DNA of 64,000 bases from Stenopsyche tienmushanensis (lineage: Eukaryota > Arthropoda > Insecta > Trichoptera > Stenopsychidae). This document shows, one piece after another, positions 33,912 through 46,475 of the stretch. Every line of letters begins with the position of its first letter. Positions within the stretch are counted from its first letter, which is position 1. The notes under the pieces were generated by a model that ran no database searches, was not told the DNA's origin, and worked only from the letters and a program-made list of their open reading frames with translations. A program made the translations under genes and the position numbers. The stretch spans positions 186,001 through 250,000 of the forward strand of contig WACJ01000527.1 in assembly GCA_008973525.1 (NCBI GenBank). Direction: 5' to 3'.

Positions 33912-36900
33912 GGGAGGCTGGGAATGGCTTTCATCCGAGTGTTACTACTCCTTTGCAGAAATCTCTTCTTGAAAGTAGAAAATCCGAATCTGATAGATTT
34001 ACAATTTTCCCAGGATTTGCTTACACGTTTGATTTGCTGATTTTCTTCGAATCACAAAATACAATTGAAAAAAATAACTTCGTTTTTCTATAGGGTTTTT
34101 TTCTATAGCGTGGTCCTTATCTCGACGTTATAGAAGGTCTGGCCATATATTGTATATAATTAAAATTGTATTCAAAAATGGGATTCAATAAGATCTAAAT
34201 AATATACATTTAGAAGGCTGTAAATATTTAATATAATATAAATAAATATATTTATAACTTTGATTTAGCCCGAATATTTGGCGATTATGTATTTTATTTT
34301 TGCTTAAATAAAAAAAAATAGAAAATTAAGATTTATGAACATATTTTTTTTTGCAAAAATAATTAGATAGCATTTCCAAATGAATTTACAAAAATATCGG
34401 CAAATGTGTACATACATGCATTGAACTACGTTTGTGTTGGCGCTTACGTAATTGAAGGATTTCGCCAGTGTGTACAACGGTGGAGTCTAACTGATAAAGA
34501 GTGTGACCATAATTTATGCGAAACACGCCAAAAATAATTTTCGACGTTTCTCTATCGACGATATGCTCAAGTTTGTTCGCCCAAACTATGCCTTAAGATC
34601 GCTTGAAATGTAGATGCAGATTTACTGAAGGTTTATCATTGCGATGATTCTCTCACAGCCATTTGAAATCATGTACGCGGATTAAAATCCGCTTGCTGAC
34701 ATCATTTGATGCAGTGATATTCACAGTGACGTCGTCATCGTATGGATTACGATTTTTATATTTTTATTACTGACGACGCATTGAGATAAAATTCCAAAAC
34801 ATCGATAAAATATGTACATTGAAAAATTGAATAAAATCGACATGATTCTTTATAAATTTGTGGATGAAAGATGTGTTGCTCCTATCATGTAATAATTAAT
34901 ATTATCAATGAGAATTGATTCAAAAAATATTTGGCAATATTTACTACTACTTAATATGTTCCGATATCCACGACATATAGTATGTAATCAGAAACACAAA
35001 AGTAGTTAATGCGCACGTATTTAGTTATGTTACATAATGAATCCGAATTGTAAGCAGAAAACGCCTCGGTTACGTAAAGCATGGTCACCCTAACCATAGG
35101 TAGTGAGGCAACAAGCCTGAATGAACGCTCAGTGAGTCTGTGAGACTCCCTCCGTTAGCTGCTTTCTATGGTATCGACTTACGCCATGTTTTCTTTTAAT
35201 ATTAACTGTCAAATTTTCGCGCGAAAATTGAAATCAAAACGCGAATAATTACGTCGTCCATGATCGATGATTTTTTTATAAAATCATCGCATTTTGGAAT
35301 TAATATTGTGTTTTATAACGAGTGCTGTTTATATAAATACTGGAGTCGAATTTATGATTTTTTGTTGTTGTTAAGTCGTCTTAAAGTCGATGTTATAATT
35401 TTGTATATTGATTGATTGGATGTCGTTTCTATCGATCGATTTTTCGCTTTGATATATTTTTATCAGGGAGCTAATTTAGGATGGCTTTCATTAGTTATTG
35501 GTAGAAATCGGTGTTCGAATATGCATATTCAAAATGAGCACGTACTCGATTCGCCATGGCGTCTTTCGGCTTCAGCATTTATATAGCTTTATGTACAATA
35601 ACATCCAAATATTATAAAATAAAACCGATTCGTATGCATGATGCCTCGCCATTATTGGTTATGGCCACGGTTTTGAAAAAGTGTCCGTTTCCTTACATGT
35701 GAATTGCTAATGGTTCCGAACGACTCCCGTACGTGTTAAGTGGCCGAAGAACGACAATGTGATTGAAAAGTGTTAAAGAACATTTAAAGAAAAATATTCT
35801 CTGACTGAATATTCATACAGCAGCGTATGAAAGAATGAAGTAGTGATTTTTTGGGAATAAACAATGGACGAAGGTATAATATTTCAACACGAGCGTGTTT
35901 TATTACAGCCATTGTTTGCTTTAGAGCATTTTTTTCTTGTCTTATTTTGTTGTGCATTAATTTGTCTCTATATGAGCGTGTGTGTTTGCGGTTAAACCGC
36001 ATAATTATTCGCTTATAACAGTAATTTGGAACGTAAACCTTCTGCGATTTACCGAAAATAGTGCTCATTTACATGAACCATTCATATCGTGTCCATCAGC
36101 AAAAAAACCGGTTATTTTAGCTTGTATGCAATCATAGATTCATAACTATTTATTTTTGTATTTGAAAATATCAATATTTTCAATCGATATAGATAATTTT
36201 TACTTTATATACCAAAATTGCAAATTGGCAATCGATTACAAGTCGAAATTATGTAGAGAATGTTAATATTCCATTCAAGCAATGAGCTCATTCATTAATC
36301 ATTTTACGATTTATTTGCAAAGGGTTTTATTTCAATCAGGGTTGTACAAATGCAAATCATATAATCGCCTATTTATATAATTGAAATTTGATCAAAATAT
36401 AAATTTAAGCATAATTAATGGTAACTTATGATATTTCTATAAACAATTTTTGAGTCGTCAATGTGTTAAGTCTGTATTATGATAATCCAATTGAAAAATC
36501 AGGGATTTATTAATATATTACCAAAATCAGAAGAAAATTCTTTCATAATTATCATAAATTTATATCGCGTCGCCTTCTTTAAATACGCCTTTAGATCGTT
36601 TGAAACAAAGCCATTAGCAATTAATAGCATAGAAAATTATGGCAATTATAGTTTATCGTAATATCGTCATATTTAATAGCTGGATATAAATCTGCAAACA
36701 ATACCAAGCAATAATTGTGGGAAAAAACCATTGTGCATAATTTTGTGATTGTTCGTTGTTCGCAACACATGTTTACGCTCGCAACATAGAACGTCTTTTA
36801 AATACGCCGATTATTTAATTGATCAATGTCTAAATTGAACTTTCATTCTATATAGAGTCTCAAATATATTTATATAAAGATTTATGAACTAAATGCGTAA

Positions 36901-38557
36901 AAGAGAGCATCAAATACCGTGAAATATCGGTTAAAAATTGAATCTTTATTAGCCCTGCCCTGTAGCAGATAAGTATAACTAAATGCTGCTGGCGGTCAAT
37001 TCTTGTCCAATGCTTGTCATAAATGTTTCGCATGAAATAGTTCAATCTATTTTATCATGTTTTCGTCCATGAAATCTTCAGCAAACAATATTGTGAAAGT
37101 ATTGATCAAAGAGCAAATTTAATCTAAGGAATACATCATATAAATATTACCTTTGTACATTGTGTTGACTTTTATTATTAAATTCCGAAAGTCAAGTGCT
37201 TTCTTATATGCAATATGTTTATTTTTGGCAACTATCCAGTAATGAAAGTTTAAGCTCACTTTTCTATCCTCGATATAAATTCGGTAGTTGTGGACTTTAA
37301 AAGAAACTGTATATTTATATTTGGGTCGATCATCTGCTTCGGCATTTTGCATCTGCTAGATTTTTGCATTATAAAATGGTCGAAGAATTCGCAAATGAAT
37401 CGATCCATGTCCCATTCTATTCGAATTGTCAAAAAATCATTTATGAAAAGCCAATCCTAAGGTCGTTACCATTGGCACTTCTGAAATTCTGCTAAATGTC
37501 AGTCGTCGCGCTCGCTCGAAGTTATTCGTTTTTAAATGGCAAAATCAAAGGTCAAATGTCGAATTTTTATCATTCCATAAAATAACAGAAGATCAAATCA
37601 GAAAAATGAATAAAAACAAAGCCAACTTCACGGTACAACGGCATTGTGGCGAAATATGCATACATTATACGCTATGCTGTGCAATTTTTTAAATGTTTGG
37701 TGGTACGTGACGCAGTAGAAATGTTAAACGAAATCAACGCAATAAGCAATGAATATTCAATAAATTAAATCCAGGCTCGTCGTGCACAATTTTCATATTC
37801 GAATTTGCTGAAAATAATATTTCGATATCGCTTGACAGCAGTGTTGGAGGTCGTTTCGACAATTGCCCTGAAATGTTTTGCTGCGAATGCTTTTATTGAA
37901 TCTGTTATCTTGAAATAGCAGCACTCTAAAACGCGAACTATGCGTCGACTTCAAAGCTAATCATACTTATTTTCAGTTAACAAAATAGCATTCTGAAAAG
38001 AACAACTCGATCGCCTGCAATTCTGATATAAATCAGTTGCAATCCTCAAAGGATTCATACGGCAAAAAGACGACGCATTCGTATGAATTGCACCGCAGTG
38101 TAAAGCAACGTATGAACCTCGGCTTTAATTAATTATAAAAACGCCACATTGAAAATGTTCGTTGATATTTTTTTGCTCCCGTGTAGCACACAATGGCGTC
38201 CAGCTTTATTCGGCTGGACATTATTAAGGATTTATATGGATTTTATGCGAACGAAGGACCTTTGTTCTGATTCAATAAAAGTAGCTCCGTACGCCTTCGT
38301 GCATGAGCCAAAATAAATATTTAATTGAAGTTCAATTCGAACGACGCCAGATAAAGGCAAATCTCTCTGTTGGCAATTAATGACGACACGTATTTATTGG
38401 AGGCTTTATATCGCTATTCGAAGATAACAATAATCGACTGATTGCTTGGAATTCGGTTGATCGTCACACATTAGGGCAATTGATTCGATAATAATCGAAT
38501 ATCGGAAAAGATGCAAAATTTTGAGTTGACTTATAAATACGACGGGGCCATTTTGAA
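33912..38557. other. Long tract with no supported gene
   Basis: Nothing recognisable as transposase, reverse transcriptase, RNA gene or long coding frame. A region of less biased composition at about 35080-35180 holds a small stem (GAGTCT with AGACTC). Confidence 0.5.
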
Positions 38558-38571
38558 CCCCCCCCCCCCCC
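38558..38571. repeat. Poly(C) run of 14
   Basis: Fourteen consecutive C residues lie just left of hAT copy 2. The exact length may be affected by sequencing or assembly. Confidence 0.8.
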
Positions 38572-38589
38572 GCTTCAATACTGAGTAGT

Positions 38590-39378
38590 TTTGGGAATTC
38601 AGTAATCAGTGAATGTAATCCCGGAAAAATCGGGATTGAAATTTTTATCTAACAGAACTCGTACACCTCACCAGCACGATAAAGGCTACTAAATCAAGAT
38701 ATTCCCGCCGAAATCTGGACGCTTGGAAACAGTGGCGTAACTACTAATTGGCGAGCTTAGGCGACGCCTAAGGACATAAACTGTCTAATCTATGTATACA
38801 TATATACAGTACATATTTGTTTATTAAATTGTTATATTAACATTTCCCTACCGGTGATGTATTTACTACACATCGACTCTAATAATGAGAATATCGATAT
38901 GAAATATAATAGATACGGGGTTCAGAATTTTTGTATTTCTCCGTAATATAATGACGAATCACATCAAAGTATTATAATATATAAGTATTCATCTGCGGCG
39001 ATGGAAATAAATAATTTGTCGGGAAATCGGGAATTTTGCGAGTTTTAGTCTGTGTCTCAGCAGAAAGGAATTTTATCAGTCTAGACTAAATGACGAAACA
39101 CTCGATGCTTTAATGTTACTTCGGGCATATTTTAAAAATAATGTTTGAATGTTTTAAGTGATTTATTTATTTATTTTTGAATTGTATTTTTATATTTTTT
39201 AAATAAATAAAATTCTTTCATATTCAAGCTATTTTTCATATTAAACAAATGGACTTAGTAGTAATTTTTGATCAAATTTATCAATGTAATTTCTTAAACT
39301 ATTGAACTGATCTCGGGATGGTCTAATGCAATCCCGAAATCCCGGGATCGAAATTTTGGCTCGGCATTTGATTCCCTA
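38590..39378 (+). mobile_element. Non-autonomous hAT-like element, copy 2
   Basis: The interior matches copy 1 (ACCGGTGATGTATTTACTAC, GATACGGGGTTCAGAATTTT, AATAAATAATTTGTCGGGAA). The right end reads ATCCCGGGATCG, then TTTGATTCCCTA at 39378. The left end lacks the TAGGGAATCC terminus and enters family sequence near 38590 next to the C-run. It includes a block absent from copy 1 (AAACAGTGGCGTAACTAC), which resembles a hAT terminus in its own right. Confidence 0.75.
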
Positions 39379-39710
39379 CTTGTATAGATTAAGTACCATT
39401 TTGAAGAAGATGGTGAAAAAATGTATAATGTGAAAAGGTTTTCTTAGCGTTTCTCCCATTAGATCCAGAAATATAAAGTCCTGTATCGATATTGATATTT
39501 TCTATAGATTCAGGGTTTTTTTCTGATTTTACTAGTTCAAATACTGCTTTAAAATAATGGTTTTTCACTCAAACAAATTACTATTGATTTAATCACACGT
39601 TGAAGGCATTGAAAAATAATCATATATTAAATCCACAGAAAAATATCATATGGAGATTGATCATGTCTGAAAATATATTTGGCACTATAAAAAAAAAAAA
39701 TATCTCATTA
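39379..39710. other. No recognisable feature
   Basis: AT-rich spacer between the hAT copy and a TTAA-flanked element. Confidence 0.6.
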
Positions 39711-40486
39711 TTAACACATTCCCGTCGGCTTACGCATATGTGCGTTTTTTTGGCACTATCGGTAGACGCAGGTAATGCACTCGTGCGTCTTTATATCAAC
39801 ATATCAATTATGCACTACTTAAAGATATAGATATATTCATTATAATCTATAAACTATATAAATGTATTTTTGTCGCGTACACTATAAAATAAGAACTCCT
39901 ATATACACGGTGTTTTGCACATGGACCGGCAAAAAAAAATTGGGGGTTAAGGGGATCTTTTGCTACGTTTCACAACATAGGCCCTATGTCTTAAGTGTCA
40001 GGGTTGTCAAAGAGAAAATGCTACTTCAGCTTCTACATACTTCAGCATTGCAATTTGAACAAATTTTGTAAATAAATTTAATAATAACATATTTAGCATA
40101 AAAAAAATATTTTCTTAATTCTGACCCTGGCAAATTGATAACTCTTCAAATTTAACGACTTATTGTATAGTTTTATTAATTATTCATTTAGAAAATTTAG
40201 AATTTGACATTTATCATTCGTTTGCACATTTTTTGCGACTCTTCCAAAGTCGGAACTAATTTACTTTAAATCAATTGCAAAAGGTGAAATGTTGAATATT
40301 TTTTCAAAATGTTGAAAAAAGTTATATTAGGGCATAGGGCCTATGTGTGAAACGTAGCAACTCATATATATTCAAAATGTAAGAGCATTTTATCTACAAT
40401 AATATTACAAATTTTCGTAAATACGACGAAAGCGAAAGTATCAGATAAAAGACAATGTTAAGCGTAACCCGAGGGGAATGTGTTAA
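39711..40486. mobile_element. piggyBac-like non-autonomous element, 776 bp
   Basis: TTAA stands at both outer edges (39711-39714 and 40483-40486). The ends are inverted repeats: CACATTCCCGTCGGCTTACG on the left and, reversed, CACATTCCCCTCGGGTTACG on the right, about 22 bases. Left subterminal sequence contains several GCGTC/GACGC words. The interior has no transposase frame; it contains repeat B. The TTAA target and size fit a piggyBac MITE. Confidence 0.75.
39905..40366 (+). repeat. Repeat B, nested copy with inverted ends
   Basis: The left arm near 39968-40000 (GCTACGTTTCACAACATAGG, then CCCTATGTCTTAA) is inverted at 40329-40363 (TTAGGGCATAGGGCCTATGT, then GTGAAACGTAGC). Upstream of the left arm, GGTGTTTTGCACATGGACC and a G-rich block are also found, inverted, near 52470-52525. 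Central parts recur at 20494-20700. It appears to be a separate small element within the piggyBac-like unit. Confidence 0.6.
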
Positions 40487-42461
40487 CATGTACTTTTGGT
40501 TAGAATGAAGTCTTAGCTTAGCTGCTGTGATTATAATTTAATATTTATCTATGTATCTAAATATTTCATAAGCCGCCAATTAATTAAATTATATATTTTT
40601 ATTGCAAATTTATTTACAAAAAGAAAACCTATTAGCACAAAAGGTCGTAAGCATTTAGCATCCCTTTGGATTGATATCGCTCAAAATGAAATTATGAAAG
40701 AGAGTTTGTCATCTAGCATTGATTACATTGTCATGATTACTACACAGACTCTGTTAGATAAGCTTTTGGGGATATATTTGTGTAAATACAATAGATACGA
40801 ATACTCTGTTTATGCACCATAGGGCCTAAGCATAGCTTAACAGAGTGTAAATAAGTTTCAATAGCAATAGCACTATTAAGCCAAATATAACAAGAGTTCT
40901 GGTAAACATTGATTTAACCTATCTCGTTTCGCTCTACGACTGGCCGACATCCAACATGTTGATTTTGAATGGCCAAAACACTGACATAAAGTTTCACAAA
41001 CTCGCATAAAAAGAATCATTCTTGAAATAGCTCAAATAAATAAAGTTTGACCAGCAACGGTCCATTTATTTCCTCAATGAAATACATCGGCAATAAACAC
41101 GTTTGCGTGCAATTAAGCCCTGGAAATATCCCGAATCGACACATTTATTCATTCAGGATATTAAGATTGGTGTTGTGTTATTTTCTTCAACCGTAGCGCT
41201 AAAAAATGGTATTTTCGCGACTTTTATCCCGATTTAAATTTCAAAATAGCCACGGACATGAATAAAACATTTCGATGTCACATCACAGCAACATTCCCAA
41301 GGATGGGAATCATTCCGTTCATGATTACACTGATGGGATATAATTCGGAAGAATCATCTTTTGAGACGCCCAACCACCCCATAGGAAGCGATAAATTATT
41401 AATTCAAGCCCAGAATGAGCCCATTAGCCGTCGACGTAAATAAGACGCAAATTTGCAACTTGTTTGCTCCACTTCAAAATAATTCATATTCAAATGAATG
41501 CTAATAAAATGAACACTTTAACCTTAGTCAACGTAATGAAAGTAATCCACTTTTTAATCCCATATAACTTTATCAAAGAGATTAAGTACACGTGTAGAGT
41601 ACTCGTGCTTGTTAAGAAGGTTTCGCCTTTGATTACTTATTCCAACCAAAATCATTTTAAGAAGCTCTTAAATTGCAGATATCTGAATGACGAAAGCTGC
41701 GTGACACTTTTAAGCTGATTTTTCTTCAGCGTCCATGAATATTTCATTCGATCTCGGAGAAACACTTGAAATTCATTAAAATGTATCATATCAGCTGAAT
41801 TATTAAGCTTCGAATCCCATGTATAATCGAATCAAATTTGAAAGCTTCCAAATTTGGACCAGAATAGGGTTTTCCAATATTGCTAACTGTATTTTCCACT
41901 CTCATGAACACATTGAGCCGAATTGCAGAGATGTCAATGCGAAATCAATACCGCTCATACATAATGCATACCGATGATGCTATAATCCCAAATCTATATT
42001 AAATACATTGTGTGATTTATTTATGTTATTGCACTAATAAAATTTACATTTCATTTTATGCACATACGAAATAAAGCATCATAAAATCCAACAGTGAACG
42101 TAGTGCAAGCATTTTTCAATCAATATTTATACAATGTAAATCAGAAATGTTACAGTCTAACAAGCTTTCAACGTTGCGGAATTTTATAACAAAGCTGCTT
42201 CTTTATCTACAAATATTTTATGTTAATTATTGTGGAAAAAACATCATCTATTTTAGAAAAATGGTGGTTAGAGCTACGGTAGACTTAGCTTAAGTTGTGG
42301 CCTGGAAACTTGATTGAAGTATCGCAACTTTCAAAGCAATGCAATATTAAGTACATATAATATTTATTTTAAGTAGCTAGAACATAGTTTCAGTTTCGTT
42401 TGTATTAGACATTTAAATAATATTTATTTATATGTCGCTGCTTCCCTTATTAAGGTTCCCT
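40487..42461. other. No recognisable gene
   Basis: AT-rich tract; open frames at 41258-41718 show no known motif. Confidence 0.55.
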
Positions 42462-42495
42462 TATTTAGGTCTTAATCTAAATTAAGACCTAAATA
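42462..42495. repeat. Perfect 15-bp hairpin
   Basis: TATTTAGGTCTTAAT and ATTAAGACCTAAATA are exact reverse complements around the 4-base loop CTAA. Confidence 0.9.
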
Positions 42496-42705
42496 GCTCC
42501 AATTTTAATTAAATCACTTGCTGCTTCAAATTATCGATGGATTTTCGTAGCATTACTTTATAAAGATAAGACGAAGTTCAAAAAGTCATCAATTTTATAA
42601 GATCTAAATAAGATAAGGCTTAAATCAGCGAAAACTCTCCGCTTTCTTAGATAAATTAGAATGCGAATAATCTGGTTCATCTTTCTCCAAGATTCTTAAA
42701 CAATT

Positions 42706-42775
42706 CTTTTGTGTTTTATTTACGCCATTTAAAAAAATGCCAAAAATGCGCACGAACATTTGTACTTGCCTAATA
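42706..42775. mobile_element. Terminal fragment of the mariner-derived MITE family
   Basis: GTGTTTTATTTACGCCATTT followed by CCAAAAATGCGCACGAACAT matches the right end of the MITE at 62033-62315, with an equivalent spacing. The left end is missing. Confidence 0.6.
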
Positions 42776-43081
42776 CAAAGAATAGATCATGAATGAAAAA
42801 AAAACTGGAACAAAAATGTCATTAAGAAAAATTAATACATCGGAATACATTTTTGTAATCTTGTCAAATTGTCCCACGCATACTTCACGGTATGCAATTC
42901 GATTTGGTCTTCTAAAAAACTATGAAAATTTACCTGGATATCGTCACTGCATGACAACCAGGATAAATTCACAGATGCACATGCACCACTTTTCACCATG
43001 TGATAATAAAATATTTACAGACCGATTAACCTATGTACCGTATATGTACCAAATGCTGCCTAATGAAACTCGACCGCAAAA

Positions 43082-43260
43082 CTGAACGGTCATTTATAAC
43101 CAATCATTTAGCCAAAGTTGAAAATTATTATGAAAAATACATGGGTTGAAATGAGCTGCTATGATAAATTCTCAAAAAAATATCATAGCAGCTCAACTGA
43201 TCCATATTTTTTATATGATTTCACTTAGGCTTATTAATTGGTCATAAATCCGTTTAAATC
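43082..43260. repeat. Long imperfect fold-back, arms of about 75-85 bp
   Basis: Sequence from about 43082 to 43166 is an imperfect inverted copy of 43181 to about 43260. The inner 15 bp are perfect (TGAGCTGCTATGATA with TATCATAGCAGCTCA) around a 14-base loop. Further out TTATAACCAAT pairs with ATTGGTCATAA and ACGG with CCGT. The arms contain many small mismatches. It could be a MITE consisting almost entirely of termini or the source of a hairpin RNA; no coding content. Confidence 0.75.
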
Positions 43261-44352
43261 TGTTCGTCTAGCTTAGGCGTCGAGTTTAACCAGTTTAGGA
43301 GGCATATTTTTTAGCGTTTTTCGTGATTTTTTTTTATAACAGGGAAAGAATAATTAGAATTTGTTTAAACTTAAAGAATATCTTATTAATATTTTGGAGT
43401 ACATCTGATTTTTTTATAAATTAATTTCCACCCGAAATATCAGAGTTATAAGTTGCTGTAAATGAAAGGTCGCCATCAGAATTTGCCTTTGGCGCGAATT
43501 GTAGAAGTCACAATTTTTATTAAAAATCAATATAATATTTTGATTTTATCCATTTGCCGTACACAATTAAAGCTCTGCGAGCCAATAACTACTTTCAGCT
43601 TGTTCATAATCATTACAAATGCTGAAGTTCCTTCATTCAATAAAGCAAAAACCATAAATGCTGCAATCTTGATTCCTTTTAGACCAGAATGTAGTTGATT
43701 TTTTGCACTTGCATATTCACTAAAACTTGATTGATTTTTGATGTGTCAATTTCCGTGGAAGGATCTGTTACGTGTTTTACTATATTGATCTTAGGTATTC
43801 TGTTTTTCTTTCGAATAAGATTATATTTTGACTTCTAACTTTCAACACATATAAGGAAGGCCAAAGCTAAACTGATGATAACCGACACTCTATCGAAACG
43901 ATACCAACGCTTCTAGTATATTCTAGTTAAGACTTCTATTCTAAGAATTTACAAATAAGAACGTCTGTAGACATCTCCTTCTTAATACAGATTCGATGCG
44001 ATATTCGGGTGATTTTGATTCTGATCGATGAGGCATCGACATTTTTAATATTGAATATAAGCATTGAGATGTCAAAAACACAAATCGGAGCAAAGATTCA
44101 TAGTGGACTGGAGGTTCTTGGGATTTATTTTAGGAAGTAGGATTTAGATTTTTAAAGCCACGAGAAACTTTTGAATTTATTGTCATAATAAGCTCTATAT
44201 ACAGTAAGAGGTGAAATCTCTTGATGGTTGAATAAAATAGGATGACTCCAATGAAATCTGATGAATCATACTTCTATCCGTGACGAGATATTCAAATCGT
44301 TTTGCAGTCAAACCACTGACGAAATAGCTGATTGTTTTTAATTATATATACA
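43261..44352. other. No recognisable gene
   Basis: AT-rich DNA; a 78-codon open frame at 43462-43698 has no known domain. Confidence 0.55.
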
Positions 44353-44538
44353 CAGTAGAACCTCGATTATCTGGATTTTCGATTATCTGGATTGTTCAAA
44401 ATAAAACAAAAAATATATAATTTGCTGATTTGCACTTGAAGAATTGTGTTCACTTTTGCTCACGTACATGATAGATTGCATATTACGAAGTTTACTAATT
44501 GTTTAATATCAGAAGATGGAAACTAAGAGCGAAAAATT

Positions 44539-45304
44539 ATGAAAAAATCAGAAAATACAGAGCTTGAAGAGTGTATTTTGATGTGGTTCATATAAGGACA
44601 ATCAACTGGACAGCCAATATCTGGTCCATTATTGTGTGAACAAGCAATATTTTTCAACACAAAATTAAATTTAGATTCCACCTTCAAAGGAAGTTCGAGC
44701 TGGCTTGAAAAATTCAAAGGATATGGTATCAGGGAACCTGAAATTCATGAGGAAAAGCTTTCTACTGGCATACCTTCAGCAAACACATTGAAGTTTCTTT
44801 CACAAATGAACACAGATCTAATCATAGCCATGGTTGAAGAAAACCCGCGATATATTGTTTGCGAAATAGATAATAAGTTAGAAATTCCACGAACATCCGT
44901 CCATAATCATCTGACAAAATTGAGCTACATCAATCGTTCAGATTTATGGCTTCCTCGTGAACTGACTGACTCAAAGAAACTTCAGCGTATTTCAACATGC
45001 GATCTTCTTCTCCAACGACATAATAACCAACCTTTTTTGAAGAGACTTGTCACTAGAGATAAAAGTTGGATACTCTATGAGAATATCCAACGTAAACGGT
45101 CTTGGACCAAGGGTAGAGAAGCTTTAACTGTAGCTAAACCTGGCCTACATCCAAAAAAAGTGTTTCTATGCATTTGGTGGGACTGTAAGGGGGTAGTTTA
45201 TTATGAGCTACTTCAGTAAGGTGAAACAATCAATTCAACTAAATACTGTTTCCAACTAGATAATCTAAAGGATGCAATTGCCAGAAAACGGCCAGAATTA
45301 GCGA
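44539..45304 (+). pseudogene. Chimeric pogo-mariner transposase open frame
   Basis: The frame starts at ATG 44539 with KKSENTELEECILMWFI, has one TAA (44593-44595), then continues open from 44596 to 45219; the longest methionine-initiated part, 44632-45219, has 195 codons. Residues 1-45 of that part (LDSTFKGSSSWLEKFKGYGI) are the CENP-B/Tc5-type helix-turn-helix of pogo-like transposases. From about residue 58 the frame is mariner: VEENPRYIVCEIDNKLEIPR, LTKLSYINRSDLWLPREL, DKSWILYENIQRKRSW, VAKPGLHPKKVFLCIWWDCK. The first catalytic Asp (residue 143) is present. The frame ends after YYELLQ, and mariner homology continues past the stop to RPELAK. The second and third catalytic aspartates are missing, so no active enzyme is expected. 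Confidence 0.85.
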
Positions 45305-45390
45305 AGATGTGACCGAGTGGGTTAAATTGTGATGCAAACGATCTTGGGTTCCATTTTTAATGATGAGGAAATAATTAAAGAAATATTATT
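45305..45390 (+). pseudogene. Tigger-type transposase C-terminal tail
   Basis: GATGTGACCGAGTGGG begins a stretch that in two frames reads EDVTEWV, then CDANDLGFHF and NDEEIIKEI. It corresponds to the tail at 15860-15962. A one-base insertion after the VTEWV codons shifts the frame. It follows the mariner segment directly; the last mariner codons and the first Tigger codons share a few bases (GAAGATG). Confidence 0.7.
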
Positions 45391-45488
45391 ATCTTTCCCT
45401 GTCGATTATGATTATTTTCGATTATTCGGATTTTCGTTATCCGGACTTCTTTCGTCCCAATTAAATCCGGATAATCTAGGTTCTACTG

Positions 45489-46390
45489 TCCTTGGAATTT
45501 TCGTTCATAAAAATAGTAAAGGCGGTTTTAGATCTGGTCAATCAGATGCATCATCATCGACTTCTTTGATGTTGTGCAGCAACATTTGTAGATCGAATAA
45601 GAACAATGTAATAATATTACATAATACTCGTAACAAACAAATTGTTTAGTAAAAAATATCAATTTGAATAATCGAAAATAGCCTATGATTCGCATGAAAA
45701 CATCACAGCAATTATTATTGTATGCTCCATAATGATTACATGCTTGTCAACAATAATTTGATCTGAATATTAAGAACTTGCTTCATCCAAAGTTCAAAGG
45801 CTCCTTTGTTGTATAAATTGAGAAGCCTGAGGGCATTGAAAATCGACTGTGTAATATTTTTTACCTTAAAGTTTCCATGCGGACCCATCGTGTTTTTTCG
45901 GTTTTCCCGGAACAACTGTAAATGAAGTTCGCTATCCCTTTTGACCTTTTATCATACCACATAATAAATCGCGGCGTCTTTATTTATGATTTGCAAAAGC
46001 AACACAGTGGCTTCGTGAAATCCTCAAACTTAAACGAAAATTCAACATCGAATAACGCATATCGTTGAATGCTCGCCATTCTGCTGGACGTATCAGATTA
46101 CGGCGCATTATTATAGTCGATGCTATTCCGTCGTATACAATACAAATAGTCGTTTGCCACATTCCGAGACACACCTCATTGCATCGCAGATATGGACGTC
46201 TTTTATGACGAATTATTCAATTTTTATTGTTCAACTTATATAGTCGAAAAGCACTATTAGCGCTAATGCGCGACCGTTTCAATAGTAAGATATTAAGTGT
46301 GAGGTTTCACACAATTCGCCATTGAGTCATCCTTTTACGAGCAAAATTTATAATCCAGAATGAATATATGTCTTTTGTTGCACTCAAATT
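45489..46390. other. No recognisable gene
   Basis: AT-rich spacer. The minus-strand frame at 45980-46174 shows no known motif. Confidence 0.55.
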
Positions 46391-46475
46391 TAACCCTTGC
46401 GTGACCGGGCGCTATGTCCAATCGATTAACGCGCCTATGTTTTGACCATTGCGTGACCAAAGGTTACCTTGACAG
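46391..46475. mobile_element. Possible piggyBac-like terminus
   Basis: TTAACCCTTGCGTGACCGGG is followed 50 bases on by a second TTGCGTGACC. A TTAA with a CCCTT start and GC-rich subterminal repeats resembles piggyBac-type ends, but no matching opposite end was found. Confidence 0.3.

Larger units (their letters stand above)
44353..45488 (+). mobile_element. Composite Tigger/pogo-like element carrying a mariner segment
   Basis: The left terminus is CAGTAGAACCTCGATTATCT and the reversed right terminus is CAGTAGAACCTAGATTATCC; both continue with further GATTATC(T/C)GGA sub-repeats. This is the terminal signature of the pogo/Tigger group. Within lie a Tigger DNA-binding domain (44539-44790), about 500 bp of mariner transposase sequence (about 44800-45303) and a Tigger C-terminal tail (about 45305-45390). 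The catalytic domain of the Tigger transposase is absent. No mariner terminal repeats were seen around the mariner piece. Confidence 0.8.

Noticed and set aside
35091..35172. tRNA-like terminal 7-bp stem (ACCATAG with CTATGGT)
   Set aside because: No T-arm consensus, no anticodon stem and no matching D-arm could be found inside, so the stem alone does not support a tRNA.
38558..38571. Poly(C) run as a regulatory element
   Set aside because: A homopolymer next to a truncated transposon is more simply a mutational or assembly product.
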